Below, piece after piece: positions 37,888 to 47,293 of a stretch of 64,000 nucleotides of DNA. The stretch's first letter is position 1. Each line of letters opens with the position of its first letter. The notes beneath the pieces are model-generated. The model searched no databases and was not told the DNA's origin. It saw nothing but the letters and a program-made list of their open reading frames with translations. Position numbers and translations under genes: made by a program. Source of the DNA: Diacronema lutheri. Lineage: Eukaryota > Haptophyta > Pavlovophyceae > Pavlovales > Pavlovaceae. The DNA lies in contig JAGTXO010000017.1 in assembly GCA_019448385.1 (NCBI GenBank), positions 585,001 through 649,000 on the forward strand, in the 5' to 3' direction.

Positions 37888-40800
37888 ATGCCCCCGGTGG
37901 CGGAGATGCCGCAGCCTTTCGCAATCGCGCCGATGGTCGCCACCCGGCTCCGCCACCTGCAGGCCATCGTCACCTCGTACACGGGGATCTACGACTACCT
38001 CGTTTCGCACCGGCTCGGCCCCGATTTTGTCGACACGGCGACGGCGAAGCACGTGCTCGCGAACCTGCCCCATTCGGAGCGGCCTGGGTCGGACGCCACG
38101 CCTGCAGAGTGGGCACGCATTGGCAAGTCAAACTTCCATCGCGCGCTCGCACGCGGCCTGCACCCGGACAAGCTTTGGTGCGCGCAGACGACGGTTGTGC
38201 ACGAGTTCATGGCGTCCCGCCTGCGCGAATTGGCGCTACGCGCATTGGCGATCCTCACCGGGGGCACGCCCGAGCTCGTCGTGGCACCTCTCGCTCCGCC
38301 GCGCGTGACGGGCTGGCAGGGCGTCGGACCCGCGCAGGGCGGCGGGCGGCGGGCCGCGGAGCCGTCGCCCGTCGAGGTCTTCGCCTGCGACATGGCGGCG
38401 GATGTGTGCACGGGTCTGCGCGTCGCGCTCCACGGACGTGAGGCGGCGTTCCACGGGCTTCGGGGAGTTGCGATGCTCGCCGCCGAGAGGCTGCGGCAGG
38501 AAGCGCACCGGCTGTCACCGCAGGTCGGCGACAGACGCGGCCGTGACGGGGCGGACCGCCCGTCGGCGCGCACCCGTGCGGCCACGGGCGGGCCATCACA
38601 AGGGACGGGCTCCTCCCCCCGCGCAAGCGCGCCGCCGTCACGGCCAGCCCCGCGCACGTTCCGGCGTCCGGCACAGGGCCAGCAGGGGCCACCGCAGGGG
38701 CCGCCTCCGCCGCCCTACCCGCCGCCACCGCCGCCCCCTCCGCCGCCGCCACCACCGCGGGACGGAGACGAGGACGAGCGGGGCGCCGGCGGCGACGACG
38801 ACGTCGACGTCGTCGACGACGGGCACGCCGGCGGCGATGATGCCGGCGCGCGCGGCCGGCGGCAGCGGCACCGTGCCGGGGCTAGCCGCGCAGACCCCGC
38901 CATGCCGCCGGCCACGGCGCACCGGTCGATGCAGGGCGGCACGTACGCGGCGCTGGACCACCTCACCGTCATGCAGGCCGCGGGTCTGGCGCCTGACTCG
39001 GCCGTCCCGATGCTGGTCAGCGTGCCGCACGACTTTTCAGAGCGCTTCGCCGCGGCTTTCGTGCAGGTGATCCACAAGCTTCGCGACGCCGAGGCGGACG
39101 AGGGCACCGGCGGCCACGGCGCACGCCAGCCGGCGACAGAACGCGCGCTGAAGATGCTTCTCCTGCTGCCAGCGCTCCTCCTACGCGCGACCCGCGCCGA
39201 CAAAGTGAGGGTAGGCAAACAGCTTGCCGCGCGCTTCGCCGCATGGGAGGCGGGTGACTACGACCAATTGGTTGCGCACTGGGAGCGCGACTGCTCGTGG
39301 CACGCGGCGCGCGCGTTCCAGTCGTCGCAGGATGCGGACGAGCGCCTGCACAAGCGCGTGCTCGCACTCATCGCCAAGGGCAAGGTGTCCGACGCGCGGC
39401 GGCTACTGGAGAGCTTGGGTGTCGCCGACATAGCCCGCCCGGAGGTGCTCGCGCAGATGGCAGCCAAACACCCGGTGCGCACGGCGGACGTCGACGACGG
39501 CCTTGCCGATCGGGACGACTTGCCCCGAGTGGTGGTCTCGCCGGAAGACATCGTGACGGCGTTCCGCAGCCTCGACACGGACAAGGCGGCTGGCGCCTCG
39601 ACCTGGCGCTACGAATACCTCATCGCCCTAGTGCCGACCGTGCCCTTCCCGTCGATCATGGCGGCCGATGCGGCACACTCGGGCGCCTACTTTGCGACGC
39701 GCTTCGCCAACAACTTGCTGCCTGCGTGGTTCAATTTCGTCTTCTCCTCCGTGCGGCTTCTGGCGCTTCGCAAGTGTACGCCCGGGGTGGACGGGCGCGA
39801 GGACGCTCGCCCGGTCGGCATCGGTTGTGCGTTGCGACGGGCGGTTTCCAAGGCGGTGGTCTCGCGCGCATCGCACAAGGCGCTGGCGGCGGGCTACTTC
39901 GCGCCGCAGCAGCTGGGAGTCGCCGTACCGTCGGGCGGCACCAAGCTCGTCCTCTCCGTGCGCGAACTCCTCGACGCGGATCCCACGCTCTGCATCGTCG
40001 CGGTCGACGTCTCCAACGCCTTCAACTCCGTCAGTCGGGCGCATCTCCTGCGCTGCCTGACGGACGTTCGCCTCCCTGAGGACCTCCGAGCGCTCGCTCG
40101 CCTCGCGCTCGCGACGCTCGCTCAAGAGGCGCTGGTCTTCGCGGGCGGCGGCAGCGGCGGGGCACCTCTCCGTGAGCTCGGCTTCCGCAGCTCCGAGGGC
40201 GTCCAGCAGGGTGCGCCGGAAAGCTCCTTCTTCTTCGCGGCCGCCATCCAACCCCTTCTCGAGGAGTTCGACGCGCGCCTGGCGCTCCACGGCGGGGCGG
40301 TCCGCGCGGCGCACGACGACGTTTACCTCCTCGGGCGGCCGGTAGATGTCTTCGCCGCGCTTGCGGACTTCACGCGACGGCTGGAGGACCTCGGCCTTTG
40401 CGCCAATGCGGCCAAGTCGCAGTGCTGGATCGATCCGCTCCACATGGCCACGCTCGAGGCCTGCCGCGGCTCGATCCCGCACGGCTCGGTGCCAGACGGC
40501 GCGGGTGGCGCGCATTACGGCATCGATGTCTACGGCGTGCCCATCGGCGCGCGCGAGTATGTGCACTCGACCCTCAGCACGAAGGCCGACGAGCTTGCCG
40601 GCAAAGCGAACAACATGATTCAGTCGCTCGGCTCGTCGGACAAACAGTCGCTGTGGGTCGTGTTGCGCTGCTCGTTCCAGCACCGCTTCGCATGGTTCAC
40701 CTCCAACTCCTACCCTTCCGACGCGGCCGGCGCGGCGGCGATCTACGACGCTGCCGTCCTTCGGGTCGCCACCGTCGCCCTCGGCGTCTCGGTGTCCACA

Positions 40801-41394
40801 GATGCTCACGCCTGCCGCCGGCTGTTCCTGCCGGTCGCGCAGCACGGCGGCGGCCTGCGCAGGCAGGCCGACTCTGCGCTCGCGGAAGTCTGGGGCGCAG
40901 CGTGGCGGGTCGTGCCGCACTTGCTCGACACGCTCGCGCCGGACGGCACGGTGCTCATGCAGGGCATCCTCGACCGCCCGGCCATCGCAGCTCGCGTCGG
41001 TCGCGGCGCATTCGAAGACATGCCCACGCAGGGCTGGCGCCAGTTTTTCGCCTCGGGCTCGCGCCTAGGCGGCGAGCTCGAGGCGACGTGGAGTCGCATG
41101 CAGACGGAGCTGGCCGGATGGAGGCAGCAGCCGGACGGCGTGGAGGTGCGCGTGCTGCACTTGCCCGCTGGGTCGGTCGCACCCGCGGCGCCCGACGCGG
41201 GTCGCAGACCCAACCTGCAGGCCGACATCACCGGCGACCGCGAGCGCTGCCGCCTCGCGATGCTCGACGCGGAGCACGCCGCCATGCCCCCCTGCGCACG
41301 CGCGCGCCAGCTGTGGTTCGCACTCGGTCGGGAGAGCGGCTTGTTTCTCTCGTTGCTGCCGCGCGGCCTCGGCGCCTTCTCGTGCGCGGAGTGA
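37888..41394 (+). CDS. LINE reverse transcriptase protein
   Basis: A 1168-residue frame from the ATG at 37888 to a TGA at 41392-41394. After an unrecognised N-terminal region comes a Pro run (PPPPYPPPPPPPP near 38.7 kb) and an acidic linker. RT motifs are in order: AVDVSNAFNSV (motif A, D707), EGVQQGAPESSFFFA (motif B, about 770-784), AHDDVYLLG (motif C, D810-D811), then a thumb-like region with CANAAKSQCW. Motif C is HDD rather than YADD. Proteins with the same EG-[IV]-QQGAPESS signature are common in haptophyte, dinoflagellate and other algal genomes (recalled family knowledge). The frame is intact across the RT domain. Confidence 0.8.
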   Translation: MPPVAEMPQPFAIAPMVATRLRHLQAIVTSYTGIYDYLVSHRLGPDFVDTATAKHVLANLPHSERPGSDATPAEWARIGKSNFHRALARGLHPDKLWCAQTTVVHEFMASRLRELALRALAILTGGTPELVVAPLAPPRVTGWQGVGPAQGGGRRAAEPSPVEVFACDMAADVCTGLRVALHGREAAFHGLRGVAMLAAERLRQEAHRLSPQVGDRRGRDGADRPSARTRAATGGPSQGTGSSPRASAPPSRPAPRTFRRPAQGQQGPPQGPPPPPYPPPPPPPPPPPPPRDGDEDERGAGGDDDVDVVDDGHAGGDDAGARGRRQRHRAGASRADPAMPPATAHRSMQGGTYAALDHLTVMQAAGLAPDSAVPMLVSVPHDFSERFAAAFVQVIHKLRDAEADEGTGGHGARQPATERALKMLLLLPALLLRATRADKVRVGKQLAARFAAWEAGDYDQLVAHWERDCSWHAARAFQSSQDADERLHKRVLALIAKGKVSDARRLLESLGVADIARPEVLAQMAAKHPVRTADVDDGLADRDDLPRVVVSPEDIVTAFRSLDTDKAAGASTWRYEYLIALVPTVPFPSIMAADAAHSGAYFATRFANNLLPAWFNFVFSSVRLLALRKCTPGVDGREDARPVGIGCALRRAVSKAVVSRASHKALAAGYFAPQQLGVAVPSGGTKLVLSVRELLDADPTLCIVAVDVSNAFNSVSRAHLLRCLTDVRLPEDLRALARLALATLAQEALVFAGGGSGGAPLRELGFRSSEGVQQGAPESSFFFAAAIQPLLEEFDARLALHGGAVRAAHDDVYLLGRPVDVFAALADFTRRLEDLGLCANAAKSQCWIDPLHMATLEACRGSIPHGSVPDGAGGAHYGIDVYGVPIGAREYVHSTLSTKADELAGKANNMIQSLGSSDKQSLWVVLRCSFQHRFAWFTSNSYPSDAAGAAAIYDAAVLRVATVALGVSVSTDAHACRRLFLPVAQHGGGLRRQADSALAEVWGAAWRVVPHLLDTLAPDGTVLMQGILDRPAIAARVGRGAFEDMPTQGWRQFFASGSRLGGELEATWSRMQTELAGWRQQPDGVEVRVLHLPAGSVAPAAPDAGRRPNLQADITGDRERCRLAMLDAEHAAMPPCARARQLWFALGRESGLFLSLLPRGLGAFSCAE

Positions 41395-42309
41395 GTCGAG
41401 GCCACGGCGCGCTACTTTGGCCTGCCGAGCCCGGCATGCGCGCCGCTCGCGGCGGCGGGCGCGCGCCTCCCGCGCAGCGGCGCGCAGCGGCCGGTGCCCG
41501 TCGACGCTTACGGCGACTCGATCGCTGCGGCGCCCGGCGTCGCGCACGACCACTTCGCCAAGCTTCGGCATGACCCGGTTCTCGCCGCGGTCGCGTCGCT
41601 CGCCCGCATGGCGGGCGCCTACGTGCGCCTCGAGGACAGTGACATCTTCGGCTCCGTGCTCGCCGGCGTGCCGGCCGCGGGCCGCCGTGCGCTCGGTCGC
41701 CGGCGCGTGCCGACAGTCGACTTCGTCATCGCGCTTCGCAGCCAGCTGAACCTCTTCGAGCTCAAGACGCTCGCCTTCTGCCCGACGCGCTACAAGCCGT
41801 GGGCGGACGCCCGACGCTGCGGGGCAGTGGAGCTGCGCGCGCGCGAGGTGCCGAGGGAGCGGCTGCGCGAGTGCGTCGCGCTCGACCGGGAGGTCTTCGC
41901 GGCGCCAGAGGGCCACGTGGGCCCGATGCAGCGGCGCCTCCACGAGTTCCCGCCGCTTCAGGCGGTCGTCGTCGGCAGTTTTGGCGAATGGTCGGCCGGG
42001 CTGGCTGCCCTCCTCAAGACGCTCTCGCACATGGGCGCGGACGCGTGGATGGCGCGCATGCGCGCGCCGACTCGCGGCGCCGCCCAGGCGTCGCTCGAGC
42101 GCGTCATGCGCCACCAGCTCGCCGCGTGTGTGGTGCGCGTGCACGCGCAGCTGCTGCTCGCGCGCGCGCGCATGGTGCGCGCGGGGGCCGCGCCGCGTCG
42201 TGCGGCCGACCAGGCGGCGGAAGCGGGCGCTGACGCGTGCGGTGGTTTGGACGGCGTGTATCGCCTGCACGCGGGCGGCGGCACGCGACCGGCAGCGCGC
42301 GGCGGTTAG
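41395..42309 (+). CDS. LINE downstream segment with PD-(D/E)XK-like endonuclease motif
   Basis: This segment is in the same reading frame as the RT frame, directly after its TGA, and stays open to 42309; its first ATG is at 41494-41550. It holds RYFGLPSPACAP, then DAYGDSIAAAPGVAHDHFAK, and VPTVDFVIALRSQLNLFELKTL, where D (41719), E (41758) and K (41764) have the spacing of a PD-(D/E)XK nuclease. In R2-like LINEs a restriction-like endonuclease follows the RT and nicks the target. The single TGA either marks an inactive copy, a true ORF boundary, or read-through; I cannot tell which. Confidence 0.6.
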   Translation, partial: VEATARYFGLPSPACAPLAAAGARLPRSGAQRPVPVDAYGDSIAAAPGVAHDHFAKLRHDPVLAAVASLARMAGAYVRLEDSDIFGSVLAGVPAAGRRALGRRRVPTVDFVIALRSQLNLFELKTLAFCPTRYKPWADARRCGAVELRAREVPRERLRECVALDREVFAAPEGHVGPMQRRLHEFPPLQAVVVGSFGEWSAGLAALLKTLSHMGADAWMARMRAPTRGAAQASLERVMRHQLAACVVRVHAQLLLARARMVRAGAAPRRAADQAAEAGADACGGLDGVYRLHAGGGTRPAARGG

Positions 42310-42483
42310 GCACGTGCGGGCCCTTTGGGCCCGTCGGGCCTCGCTGCCCGCTCGCTGGTGACCGGGATGCGCGGGAATCGACGACATTGGTGGCTACTCG
42401 ATTCCCCCGCAGCTGGTGCTGACCCCGCTGTCCTGACGTAAGCGCCGTTAGTATTAAGAAAGCAGGGATTTGGGGTTGGGCCT

Positions 42484-42690
42484 CAGTTTCTTCGCTGTTT
42501 CACAAGCCTTCTCAGTGGGCAGCCACAGTTTCTTGTGTGCAATTTCTAAAGGATGGTGAGGGGACAGCAAGGATAACGTCAGAGTAGCGGCCATGGCCTT
42601 CGCCAAGCCCCTGCGCGCCACCGGGCAGCCTCAGTTTCTTCGACCGATCGCCAAAAATTCGGCCCCAGTTTCTTAATGGTACGGTTTCTT
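42484..42690 (+). repeat. Dispersed CAGTTTCTT motifs in the LINE 3' region
   Basis: CAGTTTCTT occurs at 42484, 42526, 42632 and 42666, with CGGTTTCTT at 42682; two of the last are followed by AATG. In a sequence of this GC content five hits in 207 bp are far more than expected. The motif may be read by the element's own reverse transcriptase during priming, which is inference. The 42310-42805 interval holds no gene. Confidence 0.6.
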
Positions 42691-42805
42691 AATGCCCGCG
42701 ATTACCTGTACTCCTGACCTGTGAAAAAAAAAAAAAAAAAGTTATGACTTATGAGTCAAGACTTCAGCTGATGCCCGTTTCGCGCGCGCCTGTTACGTAC
42801 ACGCC

Positions 42806-45103
42806 ATGGCGTTCGAGTTCGCACCGTTCTCGGAGCACGCGCTTGCGCGCATGTTCACGGCCAAGCACGCGCTGCGCGACCCAATGCACGTGCGCGACAT
42901 TGAACGCGCATGGCCTGCGTCCTCCGCGCCCTTCGCGCGCACCGCTTCGCTCGCGCTGTTTACGGCTGACATTGACGGCGCGGCGCCGCGCGCGCGCACG
43001 CGCGAGCGCGACGGCGGCGTCGGCGCGGCCGGCATGTCGCGCTCGCTGTCGACAAGCGACATTGACGGCGCGGCGCCGCGCGCGCTTTTCCGCTCGTCGG
43101 GCCGCAACCCCGTCGCGCCCGTCTACGCGCTGCCCACGACGCGCGCGCGTTGGGGCCCCGCCGAGTGGCGCGGCGTGCACGTTCCCGCGCTGGCCGCGCG
43201 CGGCGCGCCGCTCGCGCGTGGGCAGGTGCGCGAGACGCTCTACCAGGTAGACAGACCGCGCGTGCTGTACAAAACCGCCGCGCCGCGCACGCCGCCGTCG
43301 CCCGTCGAAGGCGCGTGCGCGCACTGGCGCGCGCGCACGGCGGACGCGCGCCGCGTTGGGCCGCCGCGCGACCCGCTCTACGTCGCGGACATCTCCGCCG
43401 ACCGGCGCGCGCGTGGCTGGCGCAACCCGGGCGCTGGCGGCGGTGGCGGCGAGGGCGCGTTCGCGCCCGAGCGTGGCGCGGCGCGCGACCCGCTCGATCC
43501 CGTATACACCTACGACATGGGTCCGGGCGGCACCGGACCCATCAGTACCGCGGCGCATCTCCAGCCCTTTTCGCGCGCACGGCTGATGCGGACGGACGGG
43601 CGCGGCGCGCGGCCTCCGCCGGCGGCGATCGAGGGCGCGTCGGCCGACGCGCTCTCCGCGCGCCGCCGCGCGACGCGCACACGCCGCGGCATTTTGGACG
43701 TGGACGACGTGGAGGGCACAAGGACGGGATCGCGCGGCGACGGTTTCGTCCTGTACCGGCGGCCTGATTACGACGAGCATACGGGGCGGAGGCGCGTGGC
43801 GTACAACGCGCCGGGCGAGCCCGCGCCGCCGACCAAAACGACGAACAAAGTGGACGATATCGAAGGCACGAACCCGGGCTCAGCGATGGGCGGCCCCCGC
43901 ATCTACCGCCCGTCGCAGCTCGACCACGCGTCGAGGACGGAGGCGATCATCGCACGCAACGGCGTGCGGCCCGACGCGCTCGAGCCGACGCCCGCGCGCT
44001 CGGCGACCGTCGAGCTCACGATGCGCGCGCTCGCCGCACGCCGCGCGCTTTCCGCGCATGCCGACGCCGTCGCCGCGGCCGACGCGGCCGGCGCGCGCGA
44101 GGCGCGCGCGCACGCGGAGGTGCGCGCGGGGCGCAGGGACGCGAGCGATCGCGGCGCGCCGGTCGGCGCGGCGCACGGCGCGGCAGCGCACGCGACGCAC
44201 GGCGCGGCGATGAGCGGTTGGCTGCGGGGCGCGCCCAGCTCTAACGATGCTCTTTATGAACCCATCCCATGCCATTGCCCCCCCCCCCCCCCCATCCCCG
44301 TTAGCCCTTCTCATCCCATCTCATTTGAACCCATCCCATGCCCATCCCTCGCCATCCCTCCTTCCCTCCCACTGCCCTACCCCCCTTCCCCTTCCCCCCC
44401 TTCCCCATCCCTCCTTCCCTCCGCCTTTTCTCACCGCCTCATTGCATCCCCCACTGTCCCCTCCCCCCCCCCTCCCCCCTTTCCCCCCTTCCCCATCCCT
44501 CCTTCCCTCCGCCTTTTCTCACCGCCTCGCGTCGCGCGCGCCGGCGCGTGCGCGCAGGACCCCACCGCGCAGCCGCCGACGCGCGCGGGCGTCGACACCT
44601 CGGCGCCCGGTGACTCGGACGCCATGGCCGTCACAGGCGTAACGGGCGTAACGGGCGTAACGGCGGCGGTGACTGGCAAACCAACCGTGCCGACTGCCGA
44701 CGTGCACGTGGTCGCTGCTGACGAGAACAATGGCGGGCGCGCGGTGCCGCTCGCCGTGCGCTCCGAGGTGCCAGCGCCCGACGCGCTCGACGGCGCGCCC
44801 TTCGAGGCGGGCGCGGACTCGGAGGCGCAGCCGGCGCCCGTGTCGCGCGCGCCCGCCGCGCCCAGTTTGAAACTCGGCGGCGAGCAGGCGCCCAACTTTC
44901 AACGTGGCGCCGAGCAGCCCAGGCCGGTCTACGACGTGACACTCGCCGCCTCGCGCGCGTCCGCCGCTGCGCGGCAAACGGTGCGCGCCGCCGCCGCCGC
45001 CGCCGACGCGCGCGCGGCACGCGCGGGCACGCGCCTGGCCCTGCGTTGCGCCTTCGTGTCCGCACGCGAGGAGGCGGCGGCGCGCGGCGCGATGTGGCTC
45101 TGA
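42806..45103 (+). CDS. Protein with repeated D-[IV]-[DE]-G motifs, at least two exons
   Basis: The first exon starts at 42806 (MAFEFAPFSEHALARMF) and runs to about 44.2 kb; the last begins at about 44563 after acceptor GTGCGCGCAG and ends at 45103 (TGA). The donor was not resolved; the frame through the pyrimidine-rich middle stays open but would encode a Pro/Ser run and is almost surely intronic. The first exon carries spaced motifs: ALRDPMHVRDIERAWP, FTADIDGAAPRA, STSDIDGAAPRALF, RDPLYVADIS, LDVDDVEGTRTG, KVDDIEGTNPGS, each followed by an aromatic or basic segment. Such DxDIxG repeats occur in uncharacterised proteins of other protists; a structural or ciliary role is a guess. The last exon is Ala-rich and helical (REEAAARGAMWL). 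Right after the LINE poly-A, so the promoter lies in or next to the element. Confidence 0.6.
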   Translation: MAFEFAPFSEHALARMFTAKHALRDPMHVRDIERAWPASSAPFARTASLALFTADIDGAAPRARTRERDGGVGAAGMSRSLSTSDIDGAAPRALFRSSGRNPVAPVYALPTTRARWGPAEWRGVHVPALAARGAPLARGQVRETLYQVDRPRVLYKTAAPRTPPSPVEGACAHWRARTADARRVGPPRDPLYVADISADRRARGWRNPGAGGGGGEGAFAPERGAARDPLDPVYTYDMGPGGTGPISTAAHLQPFSRARLMRTDGRGARPPPAAIEGASADALSARRRATRTRRGILDVDDVEGTRTGSRGDGFVLYRRPDYDEHTGRRRVAYNAPGEPAPPTKTTNKVDDIEGTNPGSAMGGPRIYRPSQLDHASRTEAIIARNGVRPDALEPTPARSATVELTMRALAARRALSAHADAVAAADAAGAREARAHAEVRAGRRDASDRGAPVGAAHGAAAHATHGAAMSGWLRGAPSSNDALYEPIPCHCPPPPPIPVSPSHPISFEPIPCPSLAIPPSLPLPYPPSPSPPSPSLLPSAFSHRLIASPTVPSPPPPPFPPFPIPPSLRLFSPPRVARAGACAQDPTAQPPTRAGVDTSAPGDSDAMAVTGVTGVTGVTAAVTGKPTVPTADVHVVAADENNGGRAVPLAVRSEVPAPDALDGAPFEAGADSEAQPAPVSRAPAAPSLKLGGEQAPNFQRGAEQPRPVYDVTLAASRASAAARQTVRAAAAAADARAARAGTRLALRCAFVSAREEAAARGAMWL
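44278..44530 (+). repeat. Pyrimidine-rich intronic repeat
   Basis: A run of 16 C (44278-44293) is followed by CATCCCATG-type repeats and two copies of a segment with core CCTTCCCTCCGCCTTTTCTC (near 44410 and 44500). It ends next to the acceptor at about 44562 and would act as an extended polypyrimidine tract. Confidence 0.75.
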
Positions 45104-45346
45104 CGGGCGCGCACGCGCCCTTGCCTCTGTGTGTCTGCAGGAGGTGGACGCGGTGCGCGCCCTCAGTTGAGGCCTTCTCAGTGTCCACTGTCCAGTGTCC
45201 ACCTAGTCAACCTGTTCGTTCCTCCGCCCCCACACCGCTTTCGCCCGTATGGATACAGCCGCTTGCGGCCTCTATGCCAGTGATCACTGCCCAATGGCCG
45301 CTAGTGACAGCGCGACAGCTCTCTCGCGCAGCCCCGCCGCGGCTTG
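45104..45346. other. Convergent 3' region
   Basis: This 243-bp gap separates the stops of two convergent genes. It is less GC-rich, with CAGTGTCCACTGTCCAGTGTCCAC (a short 11-bp repeat TCCAGTGTCCA-like) near 45179-45200. No gene seen. A similar CAGTGTCCCAGTGTCTCAGTG occurs near 18227 at another convergent gap. Confidence 0.45.
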
Positions 45347-46616
45347 TCAGCGCCGCACGCCAAGCTCCGCCGCGCCGGCGTCGGCCGCCGGCGAGTGCGA
45401 CAAGGCGGCGGCGCTCGCTGCGGCCTCGTCGCGCGCGGCGCGTATTTCCTCGCGGAACGCGAGCGCCTCGTGCACGACGACCGCGGCGATCACGACGCCG
45501 CCGCCCGCGAGCGAGTAGACGGTCGGCACCTCATTTAAAACCAAAAAGGTGGAAAGGGGGCCAAGGAGACCTTCGACCTGCAGCAGGAGGGAGACCTCCG
45601 TGGCGGGGATGAACGAGACGGCGAGCGTGAGCGCCGAGATCGCGAACGCCGAGCCCACCACGCCGTCGAGGCACAAGTAGCCGATGGCGGCGTCGGTTGG
45701 CGCGAGCGGCGCGCCGGGCGGGTGGAGTGCGGGCAAAAGCGCAAATCCGGTGAGCGAGACGAGCGCGACGCCGAGGCCGTGCGCGATGAGCATGTTGGTC
45801 TCGGGCGCGCGCATTGCTGCCGATTGGATCAGCGTCAGCTGCGCCGCTGCCGTGATGCCCGTGCCGATGGCGAAGACAAGGCCGAGCGCGTCGCGCGTGC
45901 GTGCGCCCTCGTCCGCGCCGGTCGCCGACGTGCCGAGCGTCGCGCGGAAGCTGAGGCCAATGACGACGGAGCCGGCGAGCGCGAATGCGCATGCGACGAC
46001 CGTCCGGCGCGGCACGCGCAGCCCGAGCGCCGGCCACGACATGAGCGCCGCCCACACGGGCGCAATCGCCGCGAACGCGAGCACATTGGCCGACGTCGTG
46101 AACGCAAAGCCGAGCGTGTAGCACATCTCGAGGAAGACGTTGAGGGTCGCGGAGGCGAGCACGTACCGCCAGCCCGTCGCCGACGGCCATGGTACGAGCG
46201 CCGGCGTGCCCTTTGCGCGCCGACGGTCGCGCGCGGCGAGCGACGCGAGGAAGCACGCCATCGTCGCGGCGGACGACGAGTACTTGAAGATGGCGGCCTG
46301 GGCGGGCGCGCGCCGACGGGCGGGCGCGGCCACGGAGGGAACACACGGTTGGGCCTGGGCTGCGCGCGCCGAGCAGAGCGGTGTGGTGCGACGCGCGCTC
46401 GCGCGCTCGAGCGCGGTGCGCTCGCGCGCGCACCGTCGCGGCCGACGCGCCGTCGCGGTACGACAGCTTGAGGAGGAGGCCGTCCGAGGCGACGGCGAGA
46501 ACGGCGGCGAGGGCGAGCAAAAAACCCACGTTGCGCTTGCGCGCTGCGCTGCCCTGCGTCCCAATCACCGACGCAAGGCGCGGGCTCGACGCGACGCGCT
46601 CGCACGTGCAGGCCAT
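45347..46616 (-). CDS. DMT-superfamily (EamA-like) membrane transporter
   Basis: Exon 1 is 46616-46434 and exon 2 is 46297-45347 (stop), 377 residues. The 136-bp intron has donor ACG|GTGCGCGCG and acceptor GCGCCCGCCCAG, both phase 0. About ten hydrophobic helices are visible: VGFLLALAAVLAVASDGLLL in exon 1; then VLAFAAIAPVWAALMSW, VVACAFALAGSVVIGLSF, LGLVFAIGTGITAAAQLTLI, IAHGLGVALVSLTGFALLPA, FAISALTLAVSFIPATEVSL, VYSLAGGGVVIAAVVVHEAL and others. The two-times-five arrangement, with FIPATEVSLLLQVEGLLGP in the second half, is that of EamA/drug-metabolite transporters. The substrate is unknown; plant and algal relatives move small metabolites or nucleotide-sugar-like compounds. The C-terminal tail is Ala-rich and soluble. 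Confidence 0.82.
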
Positions 46617-47293
46617 AACGAGGAGCTATGCCAGTTTTCCCGTTTTACGATTCGTTAAGTAAAATTTGAAGTAAAAAAGGGACGAGGTCGCCGACGACGG
46701 CGCCGAGGCGGACGCCGTTGAGACTTGAGACGCGTGCCGCGCGCGCGCGCCGAGCTGCTCTGCGACGCACGCGTTGGCGTCCGGCGAGGTCGGGCTGGTG
46801 TCGATCGTGTTGCGCGCAGCACGCGCCGTCGCACGTGCCATGTGCCGCAAGACATGTGCGCCACAGGCGTCCTCTCGATGCGCCCTGATTGACGACGGCT
46901 CGCGCCGCAACGGGCGGCGGGCGCAAGCAGCTCATGCGCGCGGTCCGTTCGCCGCGGCATCACCCGGTGGCGCAAGCGCGGTCGGGGCGTGCGGCGAAGC
47001 TCGACCGCGCAAAGCGGGAGGATGATGTCGAGCGAGGGCGACGGGCTCCGCGGTGACGAGCACGCGCCGTGCGGCGCGCCGTGCGGCGCACAATCGCACG
47101 CGTGTCGGCCCTGTTCCCGCCCTGGTCCCGATGCGCGAGCGCACGCGCGGCCGCGACGGCGGCAGAACGCTGCGTGCTCGCCGCGTGAGTCGTCCGGATC
47201 GCCCGTCCGCGACGCCAAGCTCTAACCGGACAGTGCCAGCTCGCCTCTCCCGGACCGAGCCGCTCGCAAGGCCGCCCGACAGCTGGTGGAAAA
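46617..47293. other. Divergent intergenic region, possible short minus-strand exon
   Basis: The part next to the transporter (46620-46680) is AT-rich (CGTTTTACGATTCGTTAAGTAAAATTTGAAG) and likely promoter. On the minus strand a frame ending at 46645 reads GAVVGDLVPFLLQILLNES before a stop, which looks like an ordinary protein end, but no start or splice pattern joined to it could be established. The rest, 46750-47290, is GC-rich without a recognisable product and would include the promoter and 5' UTR of the HMG-box gene. Confidence 0.4.

Larger units (their letters stand above)
37800..42740 (+). mobile_element. Non-LTR retrotransposon (LINE-like) with PD-(D/E)XK-like nuclease
   Basis: The element contains a reverse transcriptase frame (37888-41394), a same-frame downstream segment with a PD-(D/E)XK-like motif (to 42309), a 3' part with repeated CAGTTTCTT motifs, and a 17-A tract at 42724-42740. 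No long terminal repeats, protease, integrase or tyrosine recombinase were seen, so a LINE is the simplest reading. The left boundary is taken from the direct repeat at 37800 and is uncertain; no clear target-site duplication pairs the two ends. Codon use and GC content match the host genes, so the lineage is not a recent foreign arrival. Confidence 0.68.

Noticed and set aside
41392-41394. TGA in the LINE as a selenocysteine codon
   Set aside because: No CxxU-like or other redox context surrounds it and no SECIS-like hairpin follows; a plain stop is simpler.
37800-42740. LTR-type retroelement or virus-like element
   Set aside because: No terminal repeats, protease, integrase, capsid or envelope-like parts were seen; RT plus poly-A fits a LINE.
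46774-47025. Short plus-strand frame in the transporter/HMG gap
   Set aside because: Ala/Arg-rich, no homology recognised, and it lies in the presumed promoter and 5' UTR region.
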